This document shows positions 8,856-17,204 of a DNA stretch of 64,000 nt, in pieces; position 1 is the first letter of the stretch; each line of letters opens with the position of its first letter. Under the pieces are notes generated by a model. That model did not search any database and had not been told where the DNA came from. It was given only the letters and a program-made list of their open reading frames with translations. Position numbers and translations under genes: made by a program. Origin of the DNA: Solirubrobacterales bacterium (GTDB lineage: Bacteria; Actinomycetota; Thermoleophilia; Solirubrobacterales; Solirubrobacteraceae); contig JAFAWR010000037.1 in assembly GCA_019241635.1 (NCBI GenBank), forward strand, positions 1 through 64,000. Direction: 5' to 3'.

Positions 8856-10694
8856 ATGTTCACATCTCCGCGGGCGCCGGACACGACACTCAGCCCTCGC
8901 CTGATGACTCTCGCGCCGCCCTCACCCGCCGCCTCACCCAGCTCGGTCCGGTGCCCGGAATGCGACTCCCGCCTAGCTCACGACCAGCGCTACTGCGTCG
9001 AGTGTGGGGCGCGACGCGGACCGCTACCGCCGGCGATCGCGCCGCTGATCGGGGCGATCCGCGAGCAGGGTCGGGCCGCGGCCCTGCCGGCGGACGAACC
9101 GCTGGCCGGATCCCTGTCCGAGATCGGCTCGCGGCCAGCCCGGCACGAGTTCGTGATGCCCGGGCCGCGGGCGACGGCGGTCGCCGTGATGGGCATGCTC
9201 GGGTTCGGGGTGATCGTCGGCTCGCTGGTCGGCGGCACGCCGGTCGAGACGCTGGCCAGCGCGCCGCTGATCGTCGTCGGGCTGGATCACCCGGCCTCGA
9301 GCACCCAGGCCGCCCAGAACCAGACGGTGACCGACACGATCGGCGGTGGCGGCCCGGCGGCGGCGGCGAGTCCGGCGGCCGGAGCCTCGACCGCCCCGGC
9401 GCAGGCGGCGGCATCGCCGAGCACCTCGCCGACCTCGACCAGCACCACTGGCACCTCGACCACGCCCAACGCGAACGGGCTGCCGCCGGTCAAGCACGTG
9501 TTCTTGATCGTGCTCTCGGACCGCGGGTTCACTCGCTCCTTCGGCGCTGGGACCGCGGGCGGGTACCTGAGCGGGGCGCTCCGTCGCCAGGGCGAGCTCA
9601 TCCAGAACTACTACGCGGTGGCCGCCGCGCCGCTGGCCAACGAGATCGCCCTGGTCAGCGGGCAGGGGCCGACCGCGCAGACGGCGGGCGATTGCCCGAC
9701 CTTCTCACGGGTCAGCCCGGCTCAGAAGGGGCCTCGCGGTCAGGTGCTCGGCACCGGCTGCGCCTATCCCGCCTCCACCAAGACGCTGGCCACCCAACTC
9801 GCCGGCGCCCACGACACCTGGAAGGCGTACGTCGCTGGCGTGAGCAGCAGCGCGCGCACCGCGTGCCGGGTTCCGAAGCCCGGCAGCAAGCAACCCCAGA
9901 CGGCCGGGCCGCACACCAGCTACCTGTCCTGGCGTGACCCGTTTCTGTTCTTCCGCGGGCTGACCGCCGACGGCTCCTGCCGTGCGAACGAGGTCGCGGT
10001 CAGCAGGTTGGCCACGGACCTGAAAAGCGAATCGACGACGCCGTCGCTGGCCTACATCATCCCGGCGCCGTGCGCCGACGGCAGCGAGACGCCGTGTGAT
10101 CCCGGCGCGAAGTCGGGCCTCGCCGCCGCGGACCGTTTTCTCAAGTCCGTCGTGCCGGAGATCAAGCGCTCCCCGGCGTATCACGACGGCGGGATGATCG
10201 CGATCACGTTCGATCAGGCGCCGCAAACCGGCCCGTACGCGGACCCGAGCTCCTGCTGCAACAACCCGACCTCGTATCCGAACCTCCGGCGTCTGCCCGC
10301 GGGGTCACCGGCGGTCCCGCCGGGCGGGATGGGAGCGCCCACGACGACCACGTCCACCGACACGACCTCGACGACCGCCACGACGACCCCGGCACCCACC
10401 GGCTCGACGACGACCACCGGGACCACGACGCCGACGACGCCGACAACGACGCCCACCACCCCGTCCTCCCTGGGCGCCGGCGCGACCAGCCCGACCGGCG
10501 GCGGCGGCCAGGTCGGCCTGCTCCTGATCTCACCGTTCGTCAAGCGGAACAGCAGCGACGTGGTCGACTACTTCAACCACTTCTCGCTGCTGGCCACGCT
10601 CGAGGAGCTGTTCGGGCTGCACCGCCTCGGCTACGCCGGCGCGCCGGGTCTCCCGGTGTTCGGCGCGGCCGTATTCACCGCCTACGCCGGCTAG
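8856..10694 (+). CDS. Zinc-ribbon membrane-anchored phosphoesterase-fold protein with altered catalytic motif
   Basis: 612 residues. N-terminal zinc ribbon (CPECD ... YCVECG, about residues 34-55), one transmembrane helix (AVAVMGMLGFGVIVGSLVGG, about 109-128), a Ser/Thr/Ala linker, then a phospholipase C/acid-phosphatase-like domain starting at VKHVFLIVL, about residue 212. Where active members read ENRSFDH, this protein reads SDRGFTR without a gap, so the metal-ligand Glu and Asn are replaced. The later segment MIAITFDQ also departs from the usual FDE. A Thr/Pro-rich low-complexity insert (about 490-540) splits the C-terminal part. It may be a pseudoenzyme or bind a different ligand. Compare the canonical paralogue at 44098. 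Confidence 0.75.
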   Translation: MFTSPRAPDTTLSPRLMTLAPPSPAASPSSVRCPECDSRLAHDQRYCVECGARRGPLPPAIAPLIGAIREQGRAAALPADEPLAGSLSEIGSRPARHEFVMPGPRATAVAVMGMLGFGVIVGSLVGGTPVETLASAPLIVVGLDHPASSTQAAQNQTVTDTIGGGGPAAAASPAAGASTAPAQAAASPSTSPTSTSTTGTSTTPNANGLPPVKHVFLIVLSDRGFTRSFGAGTAGGYLSGALRRQGELIQNYYAVAAAPLANEIALVSGQGPTAQTAGDCPTFSRVSPAQKGPRGQVLGTGCAYPASTKTLATQLAGAHDTWKAYVAGVSSSARTACRVPKPGSKQPQTAGPHTSYLSWRDPFLFFRGLTADGSCRANEVAVSRLATDLKSESTTPSLAYIIPAPCADGSETPCDPGAKSGLAAADRFLKSVVPEIKRSPAYHDGGMIAITFDQAPQTGPYADPSSCCNNPTSYPNLRRLPAGSPAVPPGGMGAPTTTTSTDTTSTTATTTPAPTGSTTTTGTTTPTTPTTTPTTPSSLGAGATSPTGGGGQVGLLLISPFVKRNSSDVVDYFNHFSLLATLEELFGLHRLGYAGAPGLPVFGAAVFTAYAG

Positions 10695-10858
10695 TGGTCG
10701 CCGCCGTAAGTACGGTCGCACCGAGAGGTGTCACTGGCGGATGCTGCGCGAGGACGCAGGATCCGATGCGTAGCAGCGCTACGTGAGGATCCGAGGACAA
10801 AGCGCAGCGCCGCCAGGGGCGCCTCGAATGCGAGCGTAATTGCGGCGGCGACCACTAG
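10691..10858. repeat. 168-bp fold-back palindrome between convergent genes
   Basis: The outer arms CTAGTGGTCGCCGCCG (10691-10706) and its exact complement (10843-10858) are 16-bp perfect. Pairing continues inward with interruptions (for example CTGGCGG with CCGCCAG, and GCTGCGC with GCGCAGC) to an apical stem CGTAGC-AGC-GCTACG at 10769-10783, centred within 2 nt of the midpoint. It contains the stop codon of the upstream plus-strand gene and ends 6 nt before the minus-strand cyclophilin stop. It could be a bidirectional terminator, a structured RNA or a small palindromic mobile element. Confidence 0.75.
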
Positions 10859-10863
10859 ATGGT

Positions 10864-11322
10864 CTAGTCGCCCAGGTCGATCGACTCGATCACCGGCGGG
10901 TCGTTGGGTCGGTCGCCGGCGCCGGTCGGCAGCGCCTCGATCTTGTCGACCGTGTCCATCCCGTCGGTCACCCGGCCGAACACGGTGTGCTTGCCGTCGA
11001 GCCAGGGCGCGGCCTGGATGGTGACGATGAAGAACTGCGAGCCGTTGGTGCCCGGCCCGGCGTTGGCCATGGCCAGCGCACCGCGCACGACCTTGTGCGC
11101 GTTGAACTCGTCGCCGAATGTGTAGCCGGGGCCGCCCATGCCGGTGCCCTCGGGGCAGCCGCCCTGGATCATGAAGTCGGGAATCACCCGGTGAAAGATG
11201 ATCCCGTCGTAGAAGTGATCGCCGGCCAGCTTGCGAAAGTTGGCGACGGTCTCGGGCGCGTCGTCGTCGAAGAACTCGAGTTCGATCGTGCCCAGGCTGG
11301 TGTTCATTTTCGCTGTAGACAT
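10864..11322 (-). CDS. Cyclophilin-type peptidyl-prolyl cis-trans isomerase
   Basis: 152 residues, a compact single-domain cyclophilin with no signal peptide, so cytoplasmic. [13 protein letters not shown] carries the catalytic Arg; [15 protein letters not shown] and [10 protein letters not shown] are the other active-site segments, with Trp at the cyclosporin-contact position. The ATG at 11322 is favoured over the ATG five codons later because of a -10 box at the correct leaderless distance. Catalyses Xaa-Pro isomerisation during protein folding. Confidence 0.95.
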   Translation of the reverse strand: MSTAKMNTSLGTIELEFFDDDAPETVANFRKLAGDHFYDGIIFHRVIPDFMIQGGCPEGTGMGGPGYTFGDEFNAHKVVRGALAMANAGPGTNGSQFFIVTIQAAPWLDGKHTVFGRVTDGMDTVDKIEALPTGAGDRPNDPPVIESIDLGD

Positions 11323-11329
11323 GCCCGCC

Positions 11330-11335
11330 AGCCTA
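11330..11335 (-). promoter_or_regulatory. Putative leaderless -10 box (TAGGCT) of the cyclophilin gene
   Basis: Read on the minus strand, TAGGCT ends 7 nt before the ATG at 11322. Confidence 0.5.
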
Positions 11336-11345
11336 GTTGGTGGGC

Positions 11346-12083
11346 TCAGTTGTCGTCGTTGACAGCGGTCTGGACGGCGTGGATCGACGGGGTGACCGTC
11401 ACGCTCGGCGCGTGGCCGGCCGGCGACGCGGTCACCGAGCAGCCGATCGCCACCGTCTGCGCGGAGCCGCTGATCGAGATCGGAAGCACGAGCGGAATGG
11501 TTCCCGAGGCATTGGTGGGGTTCGCGCCGCCGAGGTCCGCGTCGAACGCTCCGTCGGTGGCCGCGCCACCGCCAAGCGACATCGAGCAGGTCACGGCCAC
11601 GGACTGAGGGTCGGTTCCCTCGGCCTCATCGATCCGGACGTTCCCGATCACCAGGTACGTGGAGCCCATCTGGCCCGCCGGGAGCGAAACCGAAGCGACC
11701 TGCTGGGGGCCGGCTCCGAGCGTCGTGGCGCGCGGGAGCGCGCCGTACTCGCTGGGCAGCGCCGGCGTGCAGGTCACGTCGCCGGAGGCGCTGAACGATT
11801 GGACCGCGCCGAGCAGGCACGAGCTGGTGACCCGCAGCTGGACCTGACTCGAGTCCACCTGCCTGGCGCCGACCGCGCCCGGCATGATCTTGGCCGGTCC
11901 CACCGCGTTCGGCTTGAGCTTGGCGTTGCCCACCGAGAAGTTCTGCAACTGGGCGGTCCCGACGCTGTTCGGCGGGATTCGCAGGGCAGCCCATCCGGCG
12001 CCACCGAGCGCCACGAACAGGGCCAGGAAGGAAACGACCAGCGCCGCCGAGGGGCGCCGGCGCGCGAGTGGGCGTAGACGCAT
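11346..12083 (-). CDS. Secreted repeat-motif protein (paralogue 1)
   Basis: 245 residues from the ATG at 12083, preceded by GGAGGTGA about 6 nt upstream. A basic N-terminus and a hydrophobic segment ([19 protein letters not shown]) form a signal or anchor. Next come degenerate repeats [27 protein letters not shown] and GAVGARQV, a pattern I associate with secreted proteins of Thermoleophilia. A C-terminal beta-rich domain has three Cys and ends in [10 protein letters not shown]. The next gene upstream is a clear paralogue with the same layout. Function unknown; a surface-structural role is possible. Confidence 0.8.
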   Translation of the reverse strand: MRLRPLARRRPSAALVVSFLALFVALGGAGWAALRIPPNSVGTAQLQNFSVGNAKLKPNAVGPAKIMPGAVGARQVDSSQVQLRVTSSCLLGAVQSFSASGDVTCTPALPSEYGALPRATTLGAGPQQVASVSLPAGQMGSTYLVIGNVRIDEAEGTDPQSVAVTCSMSLGGGAATDGAFDADLGGANPTNASGTIPLVLPISISGSAQTVAIGCSVTASPAGHAPSVTVTPSIHAVQTAVNDDN

Positions 12084-12208
12084 CGCGTCACCTCCGGGTT
12101 CAGACGGTCCTGGGGTGACGCTATCCGAGTGCGGTGGTCCGGTGGGAGGGACGACGCGCCCCCGGCCGGCCCCGCGCGCCCCCCGCGGGACCGGCCCTTC
12201 CCCCCAGC

Positions 12209-12940
12209 TCAGCCGTTGGCCGCGGTCTGAAGCGCGTTGACCGTGCTGTCCACTGCCACCGTCGGCGCAGGTGTACTCGGGGAGGCGGTGTCGGCGCAGC
12301 TCACCGTGGTCGCCTGCGCGGTGGTCGCCGAGGCAACCGGCAGCACGAGCGGGATCGAACCGGCCTGCGAGTGGCCGTCCGATCCGAGGTCCACGGCGAG
12401 GCTCTTGGTGATCGTCGACGTTCCCGTACCCGGCGGCGCCGAGAGAGTGCAGTCGACCTCGACGCGCTGCGCGACGCCCGCCGTCCCACTGATCACCGCG
12501 TGTGGATAGGCCAGCACGAGATATGAGAACCCGGCCGGGAGCGACTCGGTGGCGACCTGGGTCGACCCCGTGCCGAGCGTGACCGCCGCGGCGCTTGTCC
12601 CCAGCTCGCCCGGCAGGGTCGGCGTGCACGTGACGCTCCCCGACAACCCGATCGCCTTGATTGCCCCGGTCGTGCACGCGGTGCCGACCCGCAGCTGCAC
12701 CTGGCTCGAGTTGACCTGCTTGGCCCCGACCGCGCCGTTCTGGATCTTGCGCGCGCCGACCGCGTTGAATTTCAGCTTCCAGTTACCGACGCTGCCGTTC
12801 TGGAGCTGGGCGGTGCCGACGCTGTTCGCCGGCAGCTGGGTGGCGGCGTAGCCGACCCCGCCGAGGGCCACGAACAGGGCCGCGAATGACACGATGAGCG
12901 GCGCCGACGGGCGCCGGCGCAGACGGAATGGAAGTCTCAA
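12209..12940 (-). CDS. Secreted repeat-motif protein (paralogue 2)
   Basis: 243 residues. The start is TTG at 12940, with GGAGGT 6 nt upstream. Same architecture as the gene at 11346: basic N-terminus, hydrophobic segment ([19 protein letters not shown]), repeats [27 protein letters not shown] and GAVGAKQV, conserved NSSQVQLRV, a Cys-containing beta-rich domain, and a closing STVNALQTA that matches AVQTA in paralogue 1. The pair looks like a tandem duplication with strong later divergence. About 125 nt of GC-rich sequence separates them, with nothing obvious in it. Confidence 0.8.
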   Translation of the reverse strand: MRLPFRLRRRPSAPLIVSFAALFVALGGVGYAATQLPANSVGTAQLQNGSVGNWKLKFNAVGARKIQNGAVGAKQVNSSQVQLRVGTACTTGAIKAIGLSGSVTCTPTLPGELGTSAAAVTLGTGSTQVATESLPAGFSYLVLAYPHAVISGTAGVAQRVEVDCTLSAPPGTGTSTITKSLAVDLGSDGHSQAGSIPLVLPVASATTAQATTVSCADTASPSTPAPTVAVDSTVNALQTAANG

Positions 12941-13082
12941 ACGGTTACCTCCGGGGGTTGGCTTCAGCTACTGCCCGACTGGAACCGAAACGCCCGGGCA
13001 CGCCGGAAGTCGCGGTGACCCGCATGAGAACTGACAGAAAGCTGACGAGGTCAGGTGGCGGCGCGGCCGAGCCCGACCGGGC

Positions 13083-14504
13083 TCAGGTGGCGGCGCGCTC
13101 GAGCCGGACCGGCTGCCCGCACACCTCGGTACCGCTGACCTGATCGACCACCCGGTCGGCGTCGCGGTCGGGGACCTCGAGCAGCGTGAAGCGCTCGAGC
13201 ACGCGGACGTTGCGCACCGATTCGCCGTCCAGCCCGGTAGCGGCGGTGATCGCGTGGATGATGTCGGACGGCTCGAGCCCCGCGGCGCGTCCCATCGAGA
13301 CGATCAGCTTGCGCGCCGGGCCATCCCCGTCCCCGGACACGTGAGGCTTGGAGTGCCGGCGTGGCTTGGTCTTGACCGCGGTCGGCGCGACGTGAGCGTG
13401 CTCGACCCACGGCGCGAGCGTGACCCCGGCGTGATTCTCGATCGCACGCAGCTCGCGACGCTGCTGGGCCTCGAAGAACGTGATCGCGCGGCCGCTGCGG
13501 CCCACCCGGCCGGTCCGGCCGATCCGGTGCACATAGACGTCCGGCGAGGTGGGGACGTCGTAGTTGATCACGTGCGAGACGCCCGAGATGTCGAGTCCCC
13601 GCGCGGCCACGTCGGTGGCCACGAGCAAGGGCAGCCGCCCGTCCTTGAACGAGATCATCACGCCGTCGCGGGCGCCCTGGGTCATGTCGCCGTGGAGCGC
13701 CTTGACGTTCATCCCGCGGTCGCGCAGGGTGCGGTAGAGCTGTTCGCAGCGGATCTTGGTCCGCACGAACACGATCGCCTGCTCCGGTCCCTCGGCGCGG
13801 AGCACCTCGACCAGCCGGTCGGATTTCTCCCGCGGACGGACCTCGAGGCAGAACTGCTCCACGGTCTCCACGGTCAGCGTGGCCGCCTGGACCTTCACGG
13901 TCACCGGGTCATACAGGTACTGATCGGCCAGGCGCCGGATCTCCGGGGGCATGGTGGCCGAGAAGAGCGCCGTCTGGCGGCTCGAGGGGGTCAGCGCGAG
14001 GATCCGCTCGACGTCCTCGAGGAAGCCCAGGTCGAGCATCTCGTCGGCCTCGTCGAGCACCACGAACCGGGTCCCGTGCAGGAGCAGCGAGTGGCGCGAG
14101 ATCAGGTCCTTGACCCGGCCGACCGTCCCCACCACCACATGTCCGCCGGCGCGCAGCTGGGCCTGCTGGGAGCGGATCGGCGCGCCCCCGAACACCGCCA
14201 CCACGTCGATGCCCTTGCGGCGGCCGTACGCGCGCAGCGCCTGGGTCACCTGAATGCACAGCTCACGGGTGGGCGTGAGCACCAGACCCTGGACCTCATG
14301 CTCGGCGGGATTGACGTACTGGAGCATGGGCAGCCCGAAGGCCGCGGTCTTGCCCGACCCGGTCTGCGCCTGGCCGATCACGTCGTGCCCCTGGAGGAGC
14401 GGTGGCATGGCCTGCTCCTGGATCGGAGTAGGCGACTCATACCCGACATCGTGGAGCGCTTCGAGGATGTCGGCGTCGAGCCCGAGATCGGCAAAAGTGG
14501 TCAT
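13083..14504 (-). CDS. DEAD-box ATP-dependent RNA helicase with DbpA-type RNA-binding domain
   Basis: 473 residues from the ATG at 14504 (MTTFADLGL); 20 additional upstream codons are rejected because a -10 box sits at the leaderless distance from this ATG. Q motif PTPIQEQAM, motif I AQTGSGKT, Ia PTRELCIQ, II DEAD, III SAT, V ATDVAARGLD and VI HRIGRTGRVGR are all present. The C-terminal domain (about 400-470) matches the DbpA/CsdA RNA-binding fold. Likely acts in ribosome assembly or RNA turnover. Divergent from the MFS exporter. Confidence 0.93.
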   Translation of the reverse strand: MTTFADLGLDADILEALHDVGYESPTPIQEQAMPPLLQGHDVIGQAQTGSGKTAAFGLPMLQYVNPAEHEVQGLVLTPTRELCIQVTQALRAYGRRKGIDVVAVFGGAPIRSQQAQLRAGGHVVVGTVGRVKDLISRHSLLLHGTRFVVLDEADEMLDLGFLEDVERILALTPSSRQTALFSATMPPEIRRLADQYLYDPVTVKVQAATLTVETVEQFCLEVRPREKSDRLVEVLRAEGPEQAIVFVRTKIRCEQLYRTLRDRGMNVKALHGDMTQGARDGVMISFKDGRLPLLVATDVAARGLDISGVSHVINYDVPTSPDVYVHRIGRTGRVGRSGRAITFFEAQQRRELRAIENHAGVTLAPWVEHAHVAPTAVKTKPRRHSKPHVSGDGDGPARKLIVSMGRAAGLEPSDIIHAITAATGLDGESVRNVRVLERFTLLEVPDRDADRVVDQVSGTEVCGQPVRLERAAT

Positions 14505-14512
14505 CGCACTTG

Positions 14513-14518
14513 AAGATA
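14513..14518 (-). promoter_or_regulatory. Putative leaderless -10 box (TATCTT) of the helicase gene
   Basis: Minus-strand TATCTT ends 8 nt before the ATG at 14504. Confidence 0.5.
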
Positions 14519-14557
14519 GACGGACACGGCCTGCGAGAGCTGACAGCGAGGCTGCGG

Positions 14558-14635
14558 CACCCATTCGGCGGCGCTCGCGTGAACTGCGCCACGCTACGGC
14601 CCTTGGTCCCGGAGCACCGCGCCGCCGAAGGGGTG
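14558..14635. repeat. 78-nt inverted repeat in the helicase/MFS intergenic region
   Basis: Arms 14558-14574 and 14619-14635 pair at 16 of 17 positions (core TTCGGCGGCGC). An inner short stem GCGTG/CACGC lies in the loop. It sits between two divergent promoters, where a terminator is not expected, so it may be a structured 5' leader, a regulatory site or a palindromic element. Confidence 0.55.
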
Positions 14636-14654
14636 TGTAGGCGAAGTGATATCC

Positions 14655-14681
14655 TTCGGAACCTAATGTTTAGGGTCCGAA
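14655..14681. promoter_or_regulatory. Probable MarR operator upstream of the MFS exporter
   Basis: TTCGGAACCTAA - tgt - TTAGGGTCCGAA: two 12-bp arms that match at 11 of 12 positions, centred 59 nt before the MFS start codon. The MFS gene is coupled to a MarR gene, and MarR regulators usually bind an inverted repeat at their own promoter, so autoregulation is the natural reading. Confidence 0.65.
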
Positions 14682-14726
14682 CGATTTCGCCGATACGAGA
14701 GGTGAACCCGAACTAGGAATGCTTGT

Positions 14727-16181
14727 ATGACCGACCAGAACGACACCATCAGCGCCCACGTGTGGCGCGTGAGCGCGGTCGTGGTCATCGGATCGATCAT
14801 GTCGATCCTCGACACCACGATCGTCAACGTTGCCCTCGACACGCTGTCGCACAAGCTGCACGCGTCGATCGCCGACATCCAGTGGGTGGTGACCGGCTAC
14901 ATGCTGGCGCTGGCCGCGGTGATTCCGGTCACCGGCTGGGCAGCGCGGTTCGGAGCCAAGCAGGTCTACCTGGTGTCGCTGGTCCTGTTCACGGCCGGCT
15001 CGGCCCTTTGCGGCCTGGCCACCTCGACCCCAGAGCTGATCCTGTTCCGCGTGCTTCAGGGCGTCGGCGGCGGCATGATCCTTCCGGTCGGCCAGCTGAT
15101 GATGGCCGAGGCGGCCGGCCCCAAGCGGATGGGACGCGTAATGAGCATCGTCGCGGTCCCGGCCATGCTCGCCCCGATCCTCGGCCCCACCCTCGGCGGG
15201 CTGATCGTCCAGAACATCAGCTGGCGCTGGATCTTCTACGTGAACGTCCCGATCGGCGCGCTCGCCGTGGTCGCGGCACTGCGCACGCTGCCACGGGTGG
15301 AGCGCGGCCAGGTCGACCCGCTCGACGTCCGGGGCCTGCTGCTGATGGCCACCGGGCTTCCCCTGCTCACCTACGGCCTGGCCGAGGTCGGCGTGACCGG
15401 CGGCTTCAGCTCGGTCAAGGTGATCGTCCCCTGCCTGGTCGGCATCGTGCTGGTCGGGCTGTTCGCGGTCCACGCGCTGCGGGTGGCCAAGCCCCTGCTC
15501 GACCTGCGCCTGTACCGACGGGCCACGTTCTCCTCGGCCTCGTTCGCGATGTTCTGCCTGGGCGCCGCGCTGTTCGGCGGCATGATCCTGCTGCCCCTGT
15601 ACTGGCAGGGCGTGCGCTTCGAGAGCGTGGTCGACACCGGCCTGCTGACCGCACCTCAGGGTCTCGGCGCCGCGCTGGCCATGCCGATCGCCGGCAAGCT
15701 GACCGACCGGGTCGGCGGCGGCCCGCTCGCCCTGTTCGGGGTGACGCTGTGCGCGCTGGCCACGATCCCGTTCGGCTTGATCGGCGCTCACACCTCGATC
15801 GTGTGGCTGTCGGTGGCCATGCTGCTGCGCGGCGTGGGCATCGGCTTCGGCTTCATGCCGACCATGGCCGCGGCGTTCGCCTCGCTCAAGCGCTCAGAGC
15901 TGGCCAGCGCCACGCCGCAGCTCAACGTCCTCCAGCGCGTCGGCGGGTCGATCGGCACCGCGGTGCTCGCGGTCGTACTCCAGCGCTCGCTGATCGGCGT
16001 GCACACGCTCAGTGGCGCGGCCCACGCCTACGGCACCGCGTTCTGGGCCTCGGCGATCCTGTCCGCGCTGGCCATCGTCCCGTGTGTGGTCCTGCTGCGA
16101 GCCGAGCGCGCCGCCCGTGCGGCCAAGGGCGCAGCGGCGGAGGCCTCGCCGGAGGCGCTGGCGGAGGCGATCGCGGCGTGA
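14727..16181 (+). CDS. MFS drug exporter, DHA2/EmrB-QacA family
   Basis: 484 residues, about 14 transmembrane segments. The DHA2 signature LDTTIVNVAL lies in helix 1, and the conserved GxxxGPxxGG-type motif appears as LAPILGPTLGGLI in helix 5. Exports hydrophobic or cationic compounds by proton antiport. The last codon overlaps the marR start by 4 nt, forming a two-gene operon behind a well-formed inverted repeat, so expression is probably induced by a MarR ligand. The substrate is not predictable. Confidence 0.92.
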   Translation: MTDQNDTISAHVWRVSAVVVIGSIMSILDTTIVNVALDTLSHKLHASIADIQWVVTGYMLALAAVIPVTGWAARFGAKQVYLVSLVLFTAGSALCGLATSTPELILFRVLQGVGGGMILPVGQLMMAEAAGPKRMGRVMSIVAVPAMLAPILGPTLGGLIVQNISWRWIFYVNVPIGALAVVAALRTLPRVERGQVDPLDVRGLLLMATGLPLLTYGLAEVGVTGGFSSVKVIVPCLVGIVLVGLFAVHALRVAKPLLDLRLYRRATFSSASFAMFCLGAALFGGMILLPLYWQGVRFESVVDTGLLTAPQGLGAALAMPIAGKLTDRVGGGPLALFGVTLCALATIPFGLIGAHTSIVWLSVAMLLRGVGIGFGFMPTMAAAFASLKRSELASATPQLNVLQRVGGSIGTAVLAVVLQRSLIGVHTLSGAAHAYGTAFWASAILSALAIVPCVVLLRAERAARAAKGAAAEASPEALAEAIAA

Positions 16182-16708
16182 GCGCGCCGGCCGAGAACCG
16201 GCTAGCGCCGCTTGGCGACGGTGTAGGCGAGCGCCAGGAGAGCGACGCCACCCAGGAGGTGGCGAGAGCCTTCAAGCGTGCGATGGCCGCGGTGCGTCGG
16301 CTGCGCGGGCGCGAGACCAGCCGCCCGGGCGAGCTCACCGATGCGCAGTACGGCCTGCTGTTCTGCCTTCGCGACGAGGCGGAGATGTCGGTGCGCGACC
16401 TGGCCTGCGCCGCTGAGGTGAGCCCGGCGAGCGTGACCGAGATGCTCGAGGGGCTGACCGCCTCCGGCCTCGTCACACGAGAGCGCTCCGAGCGCGACCG
16501 CCGCGTGGTGCTCACCTCGCTCACCGAGAGTGGGCGCGGGCTCGTCGAGGCCCGCCGGGCCCGCTTCGAGCCGCGGTTCCGCGCCGCACTGCAGCCCTTC
16601 AGCGAGGACGAACTCGTGGTAGCGGCTGCCGTGCTCGAGCGGCTGCGCGACCTCTTCCAGCAGATCGCCGACGAGCGGGACGAGCGGCTCGTCGATCAGG
16701 GTTCCTAG
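16178..16708 (+). CDS. MarR-family transcriptional regulator
   Basis: 176 residues from GTG 16178, overlapping the exporter stop. A winged helix spans about residues 50-120: LTDAQYGLLFCL, MSVRDLACAAEVSPASVTEM (recognition helix), then the wing RERSERDRRVVLTSLTESG. Likely represses the exporter operon through the inverted repeat at 14655. The complementary strand is open for a 333-codon frame that runs across almost this whole gene (see 16202). Confidence 0.92.
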   Translation: MSAPAENRLAPLGDGVGERQESDATQEVARAFKRAMAAVRRLRGRETSRPGELTDAQYGLLFCLRDEAEMSVRDLACAAEVSPASVTEMLEGLTASGLVTRERSERDRRVVLTSLTESGRGLVEARRARFEPRFRAALQPFSEDELVVAAAVLERLRDLFQQIADERDERLVDQGS

Positions 16709-17203
16709 CGCGGGCTCCCGGTCGATCGCGATCAGGTCCTCGAGCAGGCCGATCGTCGCGGCGTGCTCTTCGTCGGACCAGGCGCCCAGGCGACGTCCGC
16801 CTGCCAGCGCCCCGACGACGTAATAGCCGATCTCGTCGCGCGGGCCTTCGGGATCCGGCGGCGCCAGCAGAGTTCCTCCGCGGCTCTGGTAGCGAGCCAC
16901 GGCCCAGCCCAGGGCAACGTCGGCGCGCTCGCGCTGCACGCGATAGTCGCGGCGGGTGTCGACCGCGTCGGCGGCGAAGCGATAAAGGTCCTGGCGGCGG
17001 TGATCGTCGACGTTGTCGTTGTAGGCGCGCAGGATCGCGCCGATCACCGGGCACACCGACACCGGGCGGTCGCCGAAGCGCTCTCCGGCCAGCATCGAGG
17101 CGAGCTCGAGCACGCACACCACCCGGCCCGGGCGCGGGTGGCGACCCGGCCCCAGGCGTACGTTCTGATGTGAGATCGCCCGATCGGGCGCCGAGGTGGC
17201 CAT
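16202..17203 (-). CDS. Uncharacterised protein of a two-member family; C-terminal half antisense to marR
   Basis: Open frame of 333 residues starting at ATG 17203. Residues about 10-165 are homologous to the gene at 36673: both carry ELASMLAGExF, SVCPVIxxxLRxYND, a DxxRRQxLYxxA segment and RVQxxRA. The paralogue stops after 177 residues, but this frame has no stop until deep inside the opposite-strand marR. A TAG lies at 16705-16707, off frame by one base, exactly at the marR stop; a one-base indel near residue 165 would restore a normal length. Residues after about 170 are probably not real protein. No known function. Confidence 0.5.
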   Translation of the reverse strand: MATSAPDRAISHQNVRLGPGRHPRPGRVVCVLELASMLAGERFGDRPVSVCPVIGAILRAYNDNVDDHRRQDLYRFAADAVDTRRDYRVQRERADVALGWAVARYQSRGGTLLAPPDPEGPRDEIGYYVVGALAGGRRLGAWSDEEHAATIGLLEDLIAIDREPALGTLIDEPLVPLVGDLLEEVAQPLEHGSRYHEFVLAEGLQCGAEPRLEAGPAGLDEPAPTLGERGEHHAAVALGALSCDEAGGGQPLEHLGHARRAHLSGAGQVAHRHLRLVAKAEQQAVLRIGELARAAGLAPAQPTHRGHRTLEGSRHLLGGVALLALAYTVAKRR

Positions 17204-17204
17204 T

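Noticed and set aside
12209-14504. Several long plus-strand open frames opposite the helicase and secreted-protein genes
   Set aside because: They are high-GC shadow frames with Arg/Ala/Pro-rich translations and no domain.
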